Below are positions 1 to 11,753 of a DNA stretch of 64,000 bases, piece after piece. Source of the DNA: Anthopleura xanthogrammica (Eukaryota; Cnidaria; Anthozoa; Actiniaria; Actiniidae); NCBI GenBank assembly GCA_964019055.1, contig OZ025223.1:3760625-3824624 (forward strand), in the 5' to 3' direction. The notes beneath the pieces are model-generated. The model was not told where the DNA came from. It made no database searches and saw only the letters and a list, made by a program, of their open reading frames with translations. Each line of letters starts with the position of its first letter. The stretch's first letter is position 1. The position numbers and the translations under genes are program-made.

Positions 1-110
1 AAATGTCAAAATTAATATAAACAAACTGAAAGACTACATCAACAGAATTATATGAGGCCCAAATTTAGAATTAAAACTAGACGCTCTTGGAGCGTTCACT
101 GGGTTGCCTG

Positions 111-540
111 CGTTAGTCTTTTTTATTCCTGTAAAGAGGTGTCTCAAAAAATATTTAATTGACAGAAAACTGAACACAGAACAAGAGACAATTTATGTGA
201 TTCATGCAATTCTTTGTGCGAAAAAAGAAAAAAAACAATACTCGAGAGGATATAAAAGAAAAAGTTCAACTCACTCACTCGCTCCAGAAACAGAATTTTT
301 TTTTACAGAATGCCACCAAACCAAGGAATTGCTCTAGGCCATTACCGTACACAGCTGCTTTTGCAAGCATTGCAACGTAACATTGGAACGATCACTGTAG
401 CTAAATGTGGTCAATGGTTTCGTTTCATGCAGACATATTTACCACGTTGTATTAACAGAGAACAAATTCAAGGATAACTTTAATTATCGTTATTGAATAT
501 TTTTTGAGACACCTCTTTAAAGGAATAAAAAAGACTAACG
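111..540. mobile_element. Foldback/MITE-like element with 46 bp terminal inverted repeats
   Basis: Positions 111-156 and 495-540 are inverted copies of each other with about two mismatches over 46 bases; the arms begin CGTTAGTC and end GACTAACG. They enclose about 340 bp without a credible coding region. Long arms and no transposase fit a non-autonomous DNA transposon. I could not find a convincing target-site duplication, so the superfamily is left open. Confidence 0.7.
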
Positions 541-965
541 CTAATGATCGATTCTTTTCTCTTATTGATTATTTGAATCATGCAAATGTTTGTCAATCCA
601 CACTAAATTATGTTACATTGATGCTCATGATTGTCCAAACACGTTATAGATTGTCAATAGCTATGCTAATAGCACTAATGAATGTTCACTTTTGGTTGAA
701 TGGGTCAATAAACGCTACTGTTTGTCGATTCGTGCTATTGAATTTTAATTGCGCGCACAAGAAAATACATTCCACGCAAATGAATGTACGAATGCGCTAT
801 TGATTGTCCGTTTGATACCCATGAATGTCCACGCATATTCAAATATTGTTATTGAAAGTTGATGCGCGCTAATGATGTTACTTGTGGCGTTGATGAAAGT
901 ACATAAGCGTTAATTGATACAACTATTGGCGCAAATGAATGTACATTTTCTGCTAATGAACAGCA
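541..965. repeat. Degenerate repeat cluster built on GC-AATGAATGTNCA-like motifs
   Basis: The motifs GCTAATGA, GCAAATGAATGTACA, GCTATTGATTGTCC and CATGAATGTCCACGC recur at irregular 25-45 bp spacing across this stretch. They look like decayed copies of a short tandem unit. No coding region is supported here. Confidence 0.4.
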
Positions 966-1301
966 AAAGGTGTACATCGTCCTCGATGTCGTGTGGCAAC
1001 TTCATTGGACATTTGACATTGTTTACAAGTTCTCGACCAATCATGACGTGTGAAATTATGGTCTACCTGACGCCCGAAAAACGGATCTCATTTTAAGACT
1101 GGTTTGCTACCATAGCAACCCAGTAATTAATCTCCGTTGCTTGATGGGTTTTTTTTTTTCCACAGGTAATTGTTTCATCGACTCTAAAAAAACCCGCCCT
1201 CACTTATCATTAAGTCCATCTGTTTTTCATTTATCACTTACAGTATATACAACTGAGTGCATTATATCTCTCCACTTTTGACACTTTGGTCTACAATAAC
1301 A

Positions 1302-4300
1302 ATGTTGGCTCGTTCGCTCTCGAAGAAACTAGTTTGCTTTCTATACCTTAAAACTTTGATTCTTACATATCTAAGTTTATTAGAATGCAGTGAAGTGGAC
1401 CAGAAAGAAAAGGAAGGCCACTTAGATCCAATATTTTCGTACGGTGAACGTCACGAAGTCGAAGTCTTAGGAGGATTTCCAACTCCAAAACAGTTCTTCC
1501 AGGACTTCGTGTCTCCATCAAAACCGGTCTTATTCAGAGGCGCAGCTAAGCTTTCTCCAGCGTACAAGTTATGGAACGATGAATACTTTCTGTCGTATCC
1601 AGAAAGTCGAGAATATACCGTGACAGTCGAGACAAAGAAGAAAGAAAATCGAAGCCAGCCAGCCAACGACGTCCCCTTCAGTACTTACTTGAAACACTAT
1701 AGAAATAAAGACATATACTTGGTCAACAGTGTGCCCGATTTTCTAAGGTAAAAAAACTCATGAGAACAAGTCTTAGAATCGCTTGTTATGCTAAACTTTA
1801 GAGCTAGATTCTCTAAAATATATAATTTAAGAACTTAGAAATGATGTACAATATTGTACATGCACTCCCCCTATATCCTCTTCGAGGGTCGCTAGTGTTT
1901 ATATCTACTGATATAATATCTAATCATTTCGACCTCTAAATTCAAAAGAATATATTTTCGTATATCTTAAATAAGAGATTATTTGATAAATTTTTTATCA
2001 AAAAGATTTATTTTTTTCTCACTTCAATGATTTAAAGTTTAACTTCCTGTTACAAAATTCCCCCTGTCCTCCCCCCACCGCCAATACAATTGACTTGAAT
2101 TTACTAAAATTTACGAATATCGTATGTTTCTTTTAGCACTAGAACTTTTGATATTTTTTGCTGTTAAAAATGTTGAATTTTGTGGATGTTTTTGAATTTG
2201 TGCATATTAATTATTGGCCAGCTGCAGTTCCAGACTTTTACAATTTAACAAGTATTAACAATCAACCAACCCTCCCATATCTTGAACCTGACACAAAATT
2301 AAAGTTTTTATAACACATTTAGGGTCGATATTCGTGAACTGATAAAGCTGTGAATAAAAACCATATCAGTGAAGTGATACGATATCACTTCACGGCAAAC
2401 TGTACAATAAAATCTCACGATATATAATGATATATAATAATATATAATTGACCCTTAATGTGTAATAAACAACTTATTACATGTTAAGAACTGATATCAT
2501 TTTTATTCACTCGTTTTCTGTGTCATATGGCTTGTTCGCGATATGACGAGAAACTCGTGAATAAAAATGATATCAGGCTCTTAACATGTGATAATCTCTA
2601 TTTAACAAACATCGTCATTGTTTCAAAATTTATTGAACTATTTTGAAGAGTTATTTTTACAGAGATTATTTTTTACATTTATTTAGTAAAAAAACGAATT
2701 TTCACTAGAAAGTCCATAAAAACATATTTTTCACTTCCTTGAAAATTGATTTTTTAAGTGCTCAGAAAATTAAGACAGTTCCTGTTTTTCTTCTTTCAAT
2801 TTAAAGGAAGGATGTTCAAGTTCCTTTTTGTCTGGCTTGCAAAAACCTCACCGATGGGAATATGCTGCATAATGTGAGTATCCATTACCTCAGGAGGGTC
2901 TGAGGAGGGTATATTGTGTTGTCCACAGAAAACCTCCCCTACAGATGGGGATTAGAATTTCCAAGGGGTGGGGATCAGGGTCTGAGAAGGGTATATTATG
3001 TAGTTTATCCATACCTCCCCCACAGAGGGAGATTGGAATTTCCAAGGGATGGGGAGGGTCAGAGAAGGGTATATTGTGTAGTTTATCCATACCTCCCCCA
3101 CAGAGGGGGATTGGAATTTCCAAGGGATGGGGAGGGTCAGAGAAGGGTATATTGTGTAGTTTATCCCTACCTCCCGCACAGAGGGAGATTGGAATTTCCA
3201 AGGGGTGGGGATCAGGGTCTGAGAAGGGTATATTATGTAGTTTATCCATACCTCCCCCACAGAGGGAGATTGGAATTTCCAAGGGGTGGGGAGGATCAGA
3301 GAAGGGTATATTATGTAGTTTATCCATACCTCCTCCACAGAGGGGGATTGGAATTTCCAAGGGGTGGGGAGGGTCAGAGAAGGGTATATTGTGTAGTTTA
3401 TCCATACCTCCCGCACAGAGGGAGATTGGAATTTCCAAGGGGTGGGGATCAGGGTCTGAGAAAGGTATATTATGTAGTTTATCCATACCTCCCCCACAGA
3501 GGGGGATTGGAATTTCCAAGGGGTGGGGAGGGTCAGAGAAGGGTATATTGTGTAGTTTATCCCTACCTCCCGCACAGAGGGAGTTTGGAATTTCCAAGGG
3601 GTGGAGATCAGGGTCTGAGAAGGGTATATTATGTAGTTTATCCATACCTCCCCCACAGAGGGAGATTGGAATTTCCAAGGGGTGGGGAGGATCAGAGAAG
3701 GGTATATTATGTAGTTTATCCATACCTCCTCCACAGAGGGGGATTGGAATTTCCAAGGGGTGGGGAGGGTCAGAGAAGGGTATATTGTGTAGTTTATCCA
3801 TACCTCCCGCACAGAGGGAGATTGGAATTTCCAAGGGGTGGGGATCAGGGTCTGAGGAGGGTATATTGTGTAGTTCCAAAAAATATCCATACCTCCCCCA
3901 GAGATGCTTATACCATATATTATTCTTTGTTAAAGATGATGTGGATGAGTAATGGTGGTACCAAGTCTGTATTGCACAATGACTATGCAGAGAATTTAAA
4001 CTGTTTGTTCAGGGGAAGCAAGAGGTTTTTTCTTGTAGATAAGAAGTACATGGATCTGGTAAATATATCCATATTTGCATGTAGCTTAATTTTTTCATGT
4101 TTCTGCTAGACTTCTAGGAATTATTTTGGTTTCCATTGATCTAAAATTTGCTAAGGGACCGTGGAGGCAGGAGGAGGGGGACTTGGGGGGGGGGGGGGGA
4201 GGCCACATTTTTAGCCAAAAATATTTTCTGTTACGAGTTGCCTAATGCTTTGATATGAGTTTAATGCAATATATATGTTGCAGTTGCCCCTCAAAACAAT

Positions 4301-7300
4301 GGAAATCACATTTCAGAGAGCCTCAATCTCAAAACTTTCAGGTGGTGTGGGCATTCCCCAGACCCTCCAGATTAGCCAACCCAGCAGAAACACACTCAAG
4401 TAGAACTACAGGGAGCCCAATTTAGGTAAAAGTAAAAGGTGAAAATAGAAAATAGAATTTTTTTTTGCGCGCGCCTTTGTTTTCCTATATAATTCCCCTA
4501 TGGTATCCTATATGTGTGGATTTGTGTCAGTATAGTTTAACAAGGGAGGTAAGTCAAGCCGCCTTCTTGAACAACACAACACACACTTTAAACCACGGTT
4601 TCACCTTTTTTTAAACCTCAAACTCCTGAAAAAACGCGATTTTTTCCCCAATTTTATTTTTACCTTTTACTTTTATTTAAATTAGGCTCTGTGGATTGAT
4701 TGACATCCCTCACATTCCCTGAGGATGAGAGTAAAGTTATTTATCTCTTTCCTTTCATGCTTTTTTTTCATTTAGCTTAATGTAACAGATCTGGGATACT
4801 CAACTGTAGATATTGACAGGTAAGCAGGAATAGACCCATAGACCTTTTCTGAGCTCAATGAACAGGATGCATTGTGGTCTCGCTTGGGTACAAACAATAC
4901 CATATAAGGCATGATGAATATGAATAGTTTGTGGCCAAGCTAGACCACAAGGCACCGTGTTCACTATGACAGAAAAGTTCAATCTTTTTGCAACCCATCA
5001 TTTTCTCACGAGAGTACATACATGAACATGTCATTCCCTTGAGTATTATTTCTCTGTTTACAAGTAATATTCTCCACAATCCACCTGAGTAGTCTCTTTT
5101 TGGGTTCGGTGTTTGGGTTCAGAGGGGGCAAACAAATTGGCAACTTTTCAGTTTCGTGCATCAATCAATCAATTAATCTTTATTCAAGGGTTTTCCGCCC
5201 GGAATAACCTCGTTTCTCTTAGCACTATAACTTTAACTTATTTCCTTTCTAATCTTTATTAGGGTTATTATATATATAACGACTTTGTCTTTTTTCCAAT
5301 CTGGCCCCAATTTGGCCCCAATTTCCAATTTCCCCCTGGAAAATCCTGGATGTGCCCCTGTAAGAAATGAAGCACCATTATAAAATGCTCTCCAATCTCC
5401 CTCTTCGGATGAGGTATGACTATTTTTGGAAGTAAACTCACTGTTCATTTTTGTTAGGATTGACCTCAATCAGTACCCAGGTCTATACCACATGGAACAT
5501 TATGAGGTGACAGTCTTTCCTGGTGACTGTCTCTATATTCCTTTTCTTTGGTAAGTTAACTTCCTATAGACTAAGTTCCCTAGGGGTGCAGGATGGGGTG
5601 GGGTTGACCCCCCCTTCCAAATCAGCATATTTAGCACCCCAAATGACAGTGCTCAATGTGCATTGGGTTACTACATTTTGTGGGGTACATTCACATGACG
5701 TCATTTTACATACTCGGTAGTAAAAATGGTGTCTTTTTCCATACGTAGAATTCATCGGATGACGTCATTATACTATGTCAGTACATTAAGATGGCGTCAA
5801 TATTGTATGTTTGATAGATAAGGTGATGTCTCATTTCATATGTTGAGGTCATTGGTTGACGTCATTATACTATGTTGGTACATTAGGATGACGTCAATAT
5901 TGTATGTTTGATAGATAAGGCGATGTCTCATTTCATATGTAGAGGTCATTGGTTGACGTCATTATACTATGTTGGTACATTAGGATGACGTCAATATTGT
6001 ATGTTTGATAGATAAGGGGATATCTTATTTCATACGTAGAGGTCATCGGATGACGTCATTATCGTATGTAGGGTAGATATAGATGACGTCATTTTACATC
6101 CTGGGTAAAAAATATGTCTTTTTCGCCAATATGTCAGGTGATGTCACTTTTATACGTAAGGTAGATTTAAATGACGTCATTTTGCATATTTACTGGTGAT
6201 GTCATTTTTTTGATTCTTAAAGTACATGAAATGACGTCATTTTAAGATACATTAAATAATAATAAAACTCAATTAATGCAATGTGTTAGTTTACATTGTG
6301 ACCAAAAAAATCAGATGACGTCATGATGGTTATATAATGTGACGTCATTTTGACACGTAGGGTGCATCAGGTGACATCATTCGAATACAACATAGCGGTC
6401 AACATATGGTGGAAAGACAAGGTGGAAGTAGACTTTGATCACTGTGATCCTGATGCTAACCTGACTCTAAGTGATGTGGGTTTTGTTGGGTTCGACAAGG
6501 TCTACGATGCTCAGCATAAAATGATCAGGTAAGTGAAAACCAATCGAATTCGCACTCAAGATAAATTTTGTATGACCGTGCCGCCCTCCATTTTGATTGG
6601 CTGAGCAATTGCATTCTTATAACTTATTGCGATTCTGAGCCGACAATACGGATTTATATTGGCGGCTCTCTCCCGATCAAACTTATGGGAGAATCGCGAT
6701 ACTGCCTGTGATTGGTCCCAAGGATGACCCATGCAGCTTGGGCGTAACATTTCCCAGTTCAGACCACGTGTCATTCTCATTTATTGAATAAGATTCTTTG
6801 TTTGAGTTGCATCCATATTCATGTGTCTTCTCATGTGCAATCGTATAGTGTATTGTGGGTAACGTTTTATATTGTTTACACCCAGGGGCAACTCCGCCAA
6901 AAATCGCCGAAGCAAAATAAAAAACAAAAAAAACCGCGATATTTACGACGAAATAGGGAATAAAACTTTCTCTACAAAAAGTGGGGGCGCCAAGTACAAA
7001 TAAAAAGAGGCCAAAATAATAAAAAAGGGGGAAAAAACAGACAATTACCTATTTACCAAAAAATTTGGGAGGGGGCACGTCCCCCCCCCCCCTCCCTACG
7101 CTAGTGTTTACACCTACGATAATCAAAGTTTGAGTAGAAAAGGAACCTTGTTCTAGTACATATTCGTAACCTTAGGTCATAACGTAACTCGATGGTGTTA
7201 TTTCTTGACAGAGGCAGATTGAACCACAGAATCAGAACCAAGGGACCCATGACACTTGAAGATTTAGTGGACGTGATTGTAGAGGTACAAACATCCTGTA

Positions 7301-9869
7301 GGCTAAAACAGAATATTATTTCGTTAACATACCTACTTTGGGGAATGAGGGTTTGGCTATCCAGTCATGACCGGCTGCAAAAGCGAAGACAATAAAAGTA
7401 TGTCTAGAAGTGGGAAAGGATTCCGCCCAAAAAGAGAGCGCGCATTGAACGAGAATTAGAGATTCTTTTGTCCGCAAACGTTTCCGCGTTTGCGCATGCC
7501 TGCAACATTATGAAAATGTTTCGAAAAAGTGGTAAAGAGCGTTAATGCAGGCAATCTTTCCTAAATAGACCTCTTTAGCTTGGCCGTTGTTTCCCCCATT
7601 TCAGACCACGTGTCATTCCCTTGAGAATAGGATTCTTTGTTCCATTTGTGTCCAAACAAAGAGATAATACTCAAGGGAAATGACACATGGTTTGAAATGG
7701 ACAAAACATTACACCCAAGCTAAAGAGGTCTATTAAAACTTTGAAATAATATTCTCAAATGTTTTTTCGAGTTATTCGTCTAACCTTGTGGCTTCATTGT
7801 TTGGTTATGTAAGCTGTTACCCATTTTTCTCCTGAAACAGGCAGGCGATCTTGTGGAATCTGGTTCACAAGTAGACGGCAAGATAAGAGATTTCATGAAA
7901 AAGGTTGGAATTTACGAGTAATAAGCACGTACCGAGTCGTAACGCTGAGAAAGCGAGTAGGGAATAGTGCGCACCATCACCTGTTATATATCTCGCGTTC
8001 TGATTGGTTGGGAGCGCGTGCATTATGAGAGCACACCGCACATGCGCGCACTTTCTGTTTCGTCATTTGTGTCAAAAATAATGGCTACTCTAATTTGTAT
8101 TTTATAAAAGAAATAAAAGACTTGTTTGCTGTGCTGTGTGAAGTTATAGAGTATTGGTAGAACACTCGAGAACCCCGCGTGCTTTATAACTGCACACAGC
8201 ACATGCGCGCGTTTTCTTTTCCTCATTAGTTTATCTATTCCTGGAGTCCAGTTTTGAATTTCAAGCCTTTGCCGTGCTTCAAATTATTTTATACGAAGAA
8301 GTGTAAAAAAATCTTTTTTGTTAACAAATTCAAACACTAGTGGCGCGCGCATTAGTAAATAGTCACCTCGTTAAGTGCGCTCTCATTGGTTGACACTTGT
8401 ACGTGCTGTAGTATTGAATAGAGCACGGTCCTGGCGTCATCCTCACAAACAACTGTGCTTCCACCACTTCCTGAATTAATTAATGCTGTTTTGAAAAATA
8501 AAAAACGCACGCGTATGCTGTGTGTGGCTATAAAGCCCGCGGGATTTGCCACAATACAAGGGAAGTGTTAGGAGACGCATGGCGTGTAGTGGAGTATGAC
8601 CACAGCCATGAGAGGCGGCACATTAGCAAGCACACGCCACCCGTGCTTCTCAAAGGACAGATTTTCTCTCCTCTTGTATTTTCATAACTCATTTTATTTT
8701 CCTTTCTTTCAGGTTTTCGTTATCTTAGACGTAGATCCAACAGACGGTGTGGTTACCAAGGAAGAACTGGACATTCTAAGCCATGATGTAAGAGAACCAC
8801 TTTTTTTTTTGCTCCAGTTATTAGAATCAACAGTATAGCCCCACCCCTACCACATAGAGGACCTCGTAATGTGATACATTGTTCCAAGCTAGTACAGGCA
8901 CCTTAGGTACCTTATACATCGGTACTTTACCAGCTGAGTTGATCGCCTTCCCTGAAAGGAGTTATGGATCACTATTTTTGGTTAGCATTTTTCTAGCATT
9001 TTCCGAGTATACAATGTAGACTTTTCTTGTTGATTGAAATAAGATTCCGCCATGAGTTCGACTAGCGTTTACGATTAATTTAAAGAAGGAAGAACTCGTA
9101 TTTCATAAATTCTCTTGGCAGAATAATGGGAAATGCTAATCAAAATACGATGTCGAATCCTCAATTCTGATTGGTTGACCTTGAGTTTGTTCAACTCAGC
9201 TGGCACACAATGACATAATTACATGGGCTAGTCACGTAATACGTCACGTGACTGACCGGAAGTAAACTGGATATTACACCTTATCGTTCATTCTTATTTG
9301 AGTAAATACAGGCTGTGCTGTCATCCTTGAATCAGACTTCGTTGTACACGATTAGCCACGTTTAAAAGCAAATTATTTATAAAAGTCAAAAAATGTAAAG
9401 AATGTGAGGTTTGAACAACACCAATGTTTTCGAATCCCAAGGGCTTTTAATGATATCTTTGAATAGCTGACATATAAACGAGGCTAAAGCTGTATAAACG
9501 AGTCTGTGATCACCAAGCACAGCGGTATGCATCAATCAGAAAAAGAACCCTTCATAGCCAAACCCCCAAATTCCAAATTCTATTTTCTTACAGAATTTGG
9601 AAATCATTCGTAAGCTGTTCAACGAAGTCATTGAGATGCAACAACAGCAAGAAGAAACAGACCTACCACCCCCTGGGGAAGTAGAAGAGAACGATAGACA
9701 GATGCCTCCTGATTGGTCCGAAGTGGAGGGAGAACGTGAGAAACCGCTGACCGATAACTGGTGGGATAATGCAGACGGTGATCACTGGCCTCCATATTTT
9801 GGCGAGCCTGAAGAACCAAAGGTTAATGTGGACGCCTTACGTCCAAATGAGAAAAAAGAAGAATTGTGA
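1302..9869 (+). CDS. Secreted/ER-lumenal JmjC (cupin_8) 2-oxoglutarate oxygenase, ten exons
   Basis: Predicted Fe(II)/2-oxoglutarate hydroxylase of the JmjC/cupin_8 family; substrate unknown. Exons: 1302-1747, 2807-2873, 3936-4058, 4776-4819, 5458-5550, 6361-6528, 7212-7284, 7841-7903, 8713-8787, 9594-9869. All have GT-AG borders and every phase matches, giving 475 residues. The start is the ATG at 1302 because it opens a hydrophobic signal sequence (about residues 8-28). Residues 178-187 (GGTKSVLHND) carry iron ligands H185 and D187. Residues 248-260 read PGDCLYIPFLWVH and supply H260. Residues 364-377 (LDVDPTDGVVTKEE) resemble an EF-hand loop with one extra residue. The acidic, Pro/Trp-rich tail ends in KEEL (472-475), a KDEL-type retention signal. 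Sequons at N116 and N214 suit lumenal exposure. The catalytic triad is firm; ER residence is inferred; I cannot name the orthologue. Confidence 0.9.
2885..3880. repeat. 79 bp G-rich minisatellite with 237 bp trimeric higher-order repeat
   Basis: About twelve copies of a 77-82 bp unit lie in intron 2 of the JmjC gene. Each contains GGAATTTCCAAGGGGTGGGG, GGGTATATT and a block like CATACCTCCCCCACAGAGGG. Monomers marked by GGGATCAGGG recur at 2951, 3188, 3425 and 3821, exactly 237 bp apart, except that one monomer is missing between 3425 and 3584. Because 237 is a multiple of three, several frames stay open for over 300 codons; these are not genes. A related three-copy array lies in opposite orientation at 58078-58305. 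Confidence 0.9.
5696..6347. repeat. Intronic repeat cluster with twelve TGACGTCA (CRE) octamers
   Basis: Perfect TGACGTCA palindromes start at 5696, 5760, 5857, 5889, 5954, 5986, 6051, 6084, 6172, 6232, 6316 and 6340. Part of the stretch (about 5750-6060) is a tandem repeat of about 97 bp containing TATACTATGTTGGTACATTA and TATTGTATGTTTGATAGATA; the rest is more degenerate. TGACGTCA is the consensus CRE bound by CREB/ATF bZIP factors. The array occupies intron 5 of the JmjC gene and runs into the acceptor of exon 6. A regulatory role is possible but unproven; the repeat itself is plain. Confidence 0.9.
7564..7734. mobile_element. 171 bp foldback MITE, TA-flanked, ACCTCTTTAGC termini
   Basis: The left end AATAGACCTCTTTAGCTTGG (7564-7583) is the exact inverse of the right end at 7715-7734. 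The arms continue inward as a long imperfect hairpin containing CACGTGTCATTCCCTTGAG and its inverse. TA dinucleotides border the GACCTC termini, as expected of Tc1/mariner-type MITEs. It sits in intron 7 of the JmjC gene. The copy at 17677-17845 has the same length and ends, so this is a family. Confidence 0.8.
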
Positions 9870-9898
9870 AAGACAAACTGTATACAATTGGTAGGCCT

Positions 9899-10285
9899 AA
9901 TCCACGTGTCATTCCCTTGAGTATTATTTCTTTGTTCACTAGTCGATATCTTAATATGAATGAACAGACTCAAGGTGTGGTAATACGAGCAACAAAATCG
10001 TGCAACTTGTCGCGCAACATTCTTACGTTGCAAGTTGCAAAGCGAATGTTGCTCGTATTACCACCCCACGCACAACAAATTTTCTTTGTTGCAGAGAGTA
10101 GAATGAGCTTCTACTAACTACAACAAATTAAATTCGCAGCAAAATTTTGTTGTTGCACGGAGTCGTAATACGAGTAACATTCACTTTGCAACTTGCAAAG
10201 TTGCACGATTTTGTTGCTCGTATTTCCGCGCCCTCAATAAGAGAATATAATCATCAAAGGACAGACACGTGTTCTGAAATAGATC
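9899..10285. mobile_element. Decayed copy of the CACGTGTCATTCCCTTGAG MITE family, interrupted by another element
   Basis: The left arm begins at CCACGTGTCATTCCCTTGAG (about 9901) and the right arm ends near ACACGTGTTCTGAAATAGATC (about 10265-10285). Both match the hairpin interior of the MITE at 7564-7734. The loop region is split by the foldback element at 9974-10232. Confidence 0.55.
9974..10232. mobile_element. 259 bp foldback element with 5 bp CTCAA target duplication
   Basis: The left end GGTGTGGTAATACGAGCAAC and the inverse of the right end, GGCGCGGAAATACGAGCAAC, match at 17 of 20 positions, and the arms continue through AAAATCGTGCAACTT. CTCAA flanks both sides (9969-9973 and 10233-10237). 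Internal inverted copies near 10047-10065 and 10159-10180 suggest two hairpin units joined head to tail. Confidence 0.75.
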
Positions 10286-11028
10286 TTTTCCTGATTTGAA
10301 GAACATGATGCATTCTGGTCTAGTTTGGGTACAAGCGGCAATGCTTATTTGTACTCAACCTGTACCATAATGCACCGTGTTAGCAATCTCAAGAAAGATA
10401 AACGGGAAAGCATGAGGCCCAAATGGATTTGTTCAACCGAGGTATTGATTGTAATGACAGTCTGTGTAAAGCTATTGACCAATTCGCCCCTCCTGGGTAA
10501 AAAAAAACGACCTCGTCGTGCATTGAATTGTGGGACATTTTGGGAACCCTAAATCAAACAGGTCCGCCAGCCTTCATCCCCAAATATATGTAGTCCCACA
10601 ATCCTTTGCCATTTTATCTTTAAAGGAAATGTGAATTTTAAAAATTTTAAAAATAATATTATTAGAAAGCTATTAGAATTAAATTCATTAAAAATCTATT
10701 GACAAAATTTGCGTAAAAAAGATTACAGTTGATCGTCCGAACACTAAACAAATAGTTTTTGTATGACTGAATAGTCACAGTACAGTGCAGACGTACCGTG
10801 CCGTGACGGTGCCGAGTTCGAACCGGAGCATTTTGATTGGTTAAGCAAGCAGTGCCCTCGTCCACTGTGATTGGTTCAACGATCATCGTTCAATTCTGTA
10901 TTGTGACCATGCCTTTTGCCGTGCCATTACAAAGTCACACACTGAGTCTACGTCATGATGTGACTTCATGGAAAAATGGCCGGAGCCATGAAAACGGATG
11001 ATAGTAAAGTGGGATACTATGCTGTGAA

Positions 11029-11230
11029 CCACAGGTAGCCCAAGCTCTATGTTTGTCAAGTCCCTATTCATCTTAGACTATTTTTTCTTTCGTTTTTTCG
11101 TTTCGTTTTATTGTTGCTTGTATCATTTTTTTAAATTTTTTTTTACTTTCCAAAGCAGTCTTTACATGTAATATAAATGAGCAAACTGAACTAATATAGG
11201 GATAGACTATAGAGCTTGGGCTGCCTGTGG
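11029..11230. mobile_element. Short foldback element, 22 bp inverted ends
   Basis: Positions 11029-11050 (CCACAGGTAGCCCAAGCTCT...) and 11209-11230 are inverted copies with one mismatch, enclosing about 160 bp of T-rich sequence. It is consistent with a small MITE; no target duplication was seen. Confidence 0.5.
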
Positions 11231-11753
11231 TCTCATATCCTGGATCTGCAAATAACCGGAATAACCACGTAAATCTCATGAAAAATATTCCAGGTTCTTA
11301 AAACTTTTTGATACTTGGCTTTCTTAGACATATTTCTGAGATTGATGAAGTTTACAACATTATTTAGAAATTCACACCAGTTTGAAACTAAACCCCAAAC
11401 CTTTCCAGCCCCCTTTCATTGTTCCCGCCAAAACTTGTACGACTTTTCCAGTTCTAACCAATCAGCGAGCTATTTTCACGTCCAATTATATTAGACCTTT
11501 TTGCTCTATCACTATTTTCGACTTCGTGCGCTTGAAGAACAATAGCTGCATCAAAGATTGTACGGAATTTGAACATTTTTAGAATTTGAACAAAAGATGC
11601 TTGTATTTCATGGTTGTTGAACAATAGCTCTAGATATTCACGTGATAATTCAACGCGTTACCTGATAGGATAAAAAGCTTGGTGGATAGCACATGCTTGC
11701 TCAATCGACTGGGTTCTCAGTGCAGCTTTGCTTCGCTTCTGATCAACTTCATC

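Larger units (their letters stand above)
9870..11753. other. Intergenic stretch, repeats only
   Basis: Apart from the nested foldback elements at 9899-10285 and the hairpin at 11029-11230, I see no coding exon. The stretch at about 10285-10400 (ATGATGCATTCTGGTCTAG and following) resembles 4840-4980 and is probably another old dispersed repeat. Confidence 0.5.

Noticed and set aside
2890..4109. Open frames of over 300 codons on both strands
   Set aside because: They come from the 237 bp repeat, whose length is a multiple of three. Only 3936-4058 in this stretch is coding, as JmjC exon 3.
4183..4200. Long G-run as a quadruplex regulatory site
   Set aside because: A homopolymer run without neighbouring spaced G-tracts; similar runs at 12731 (C), 13997, 17130, 18015 and 54360 look like simple repeats.
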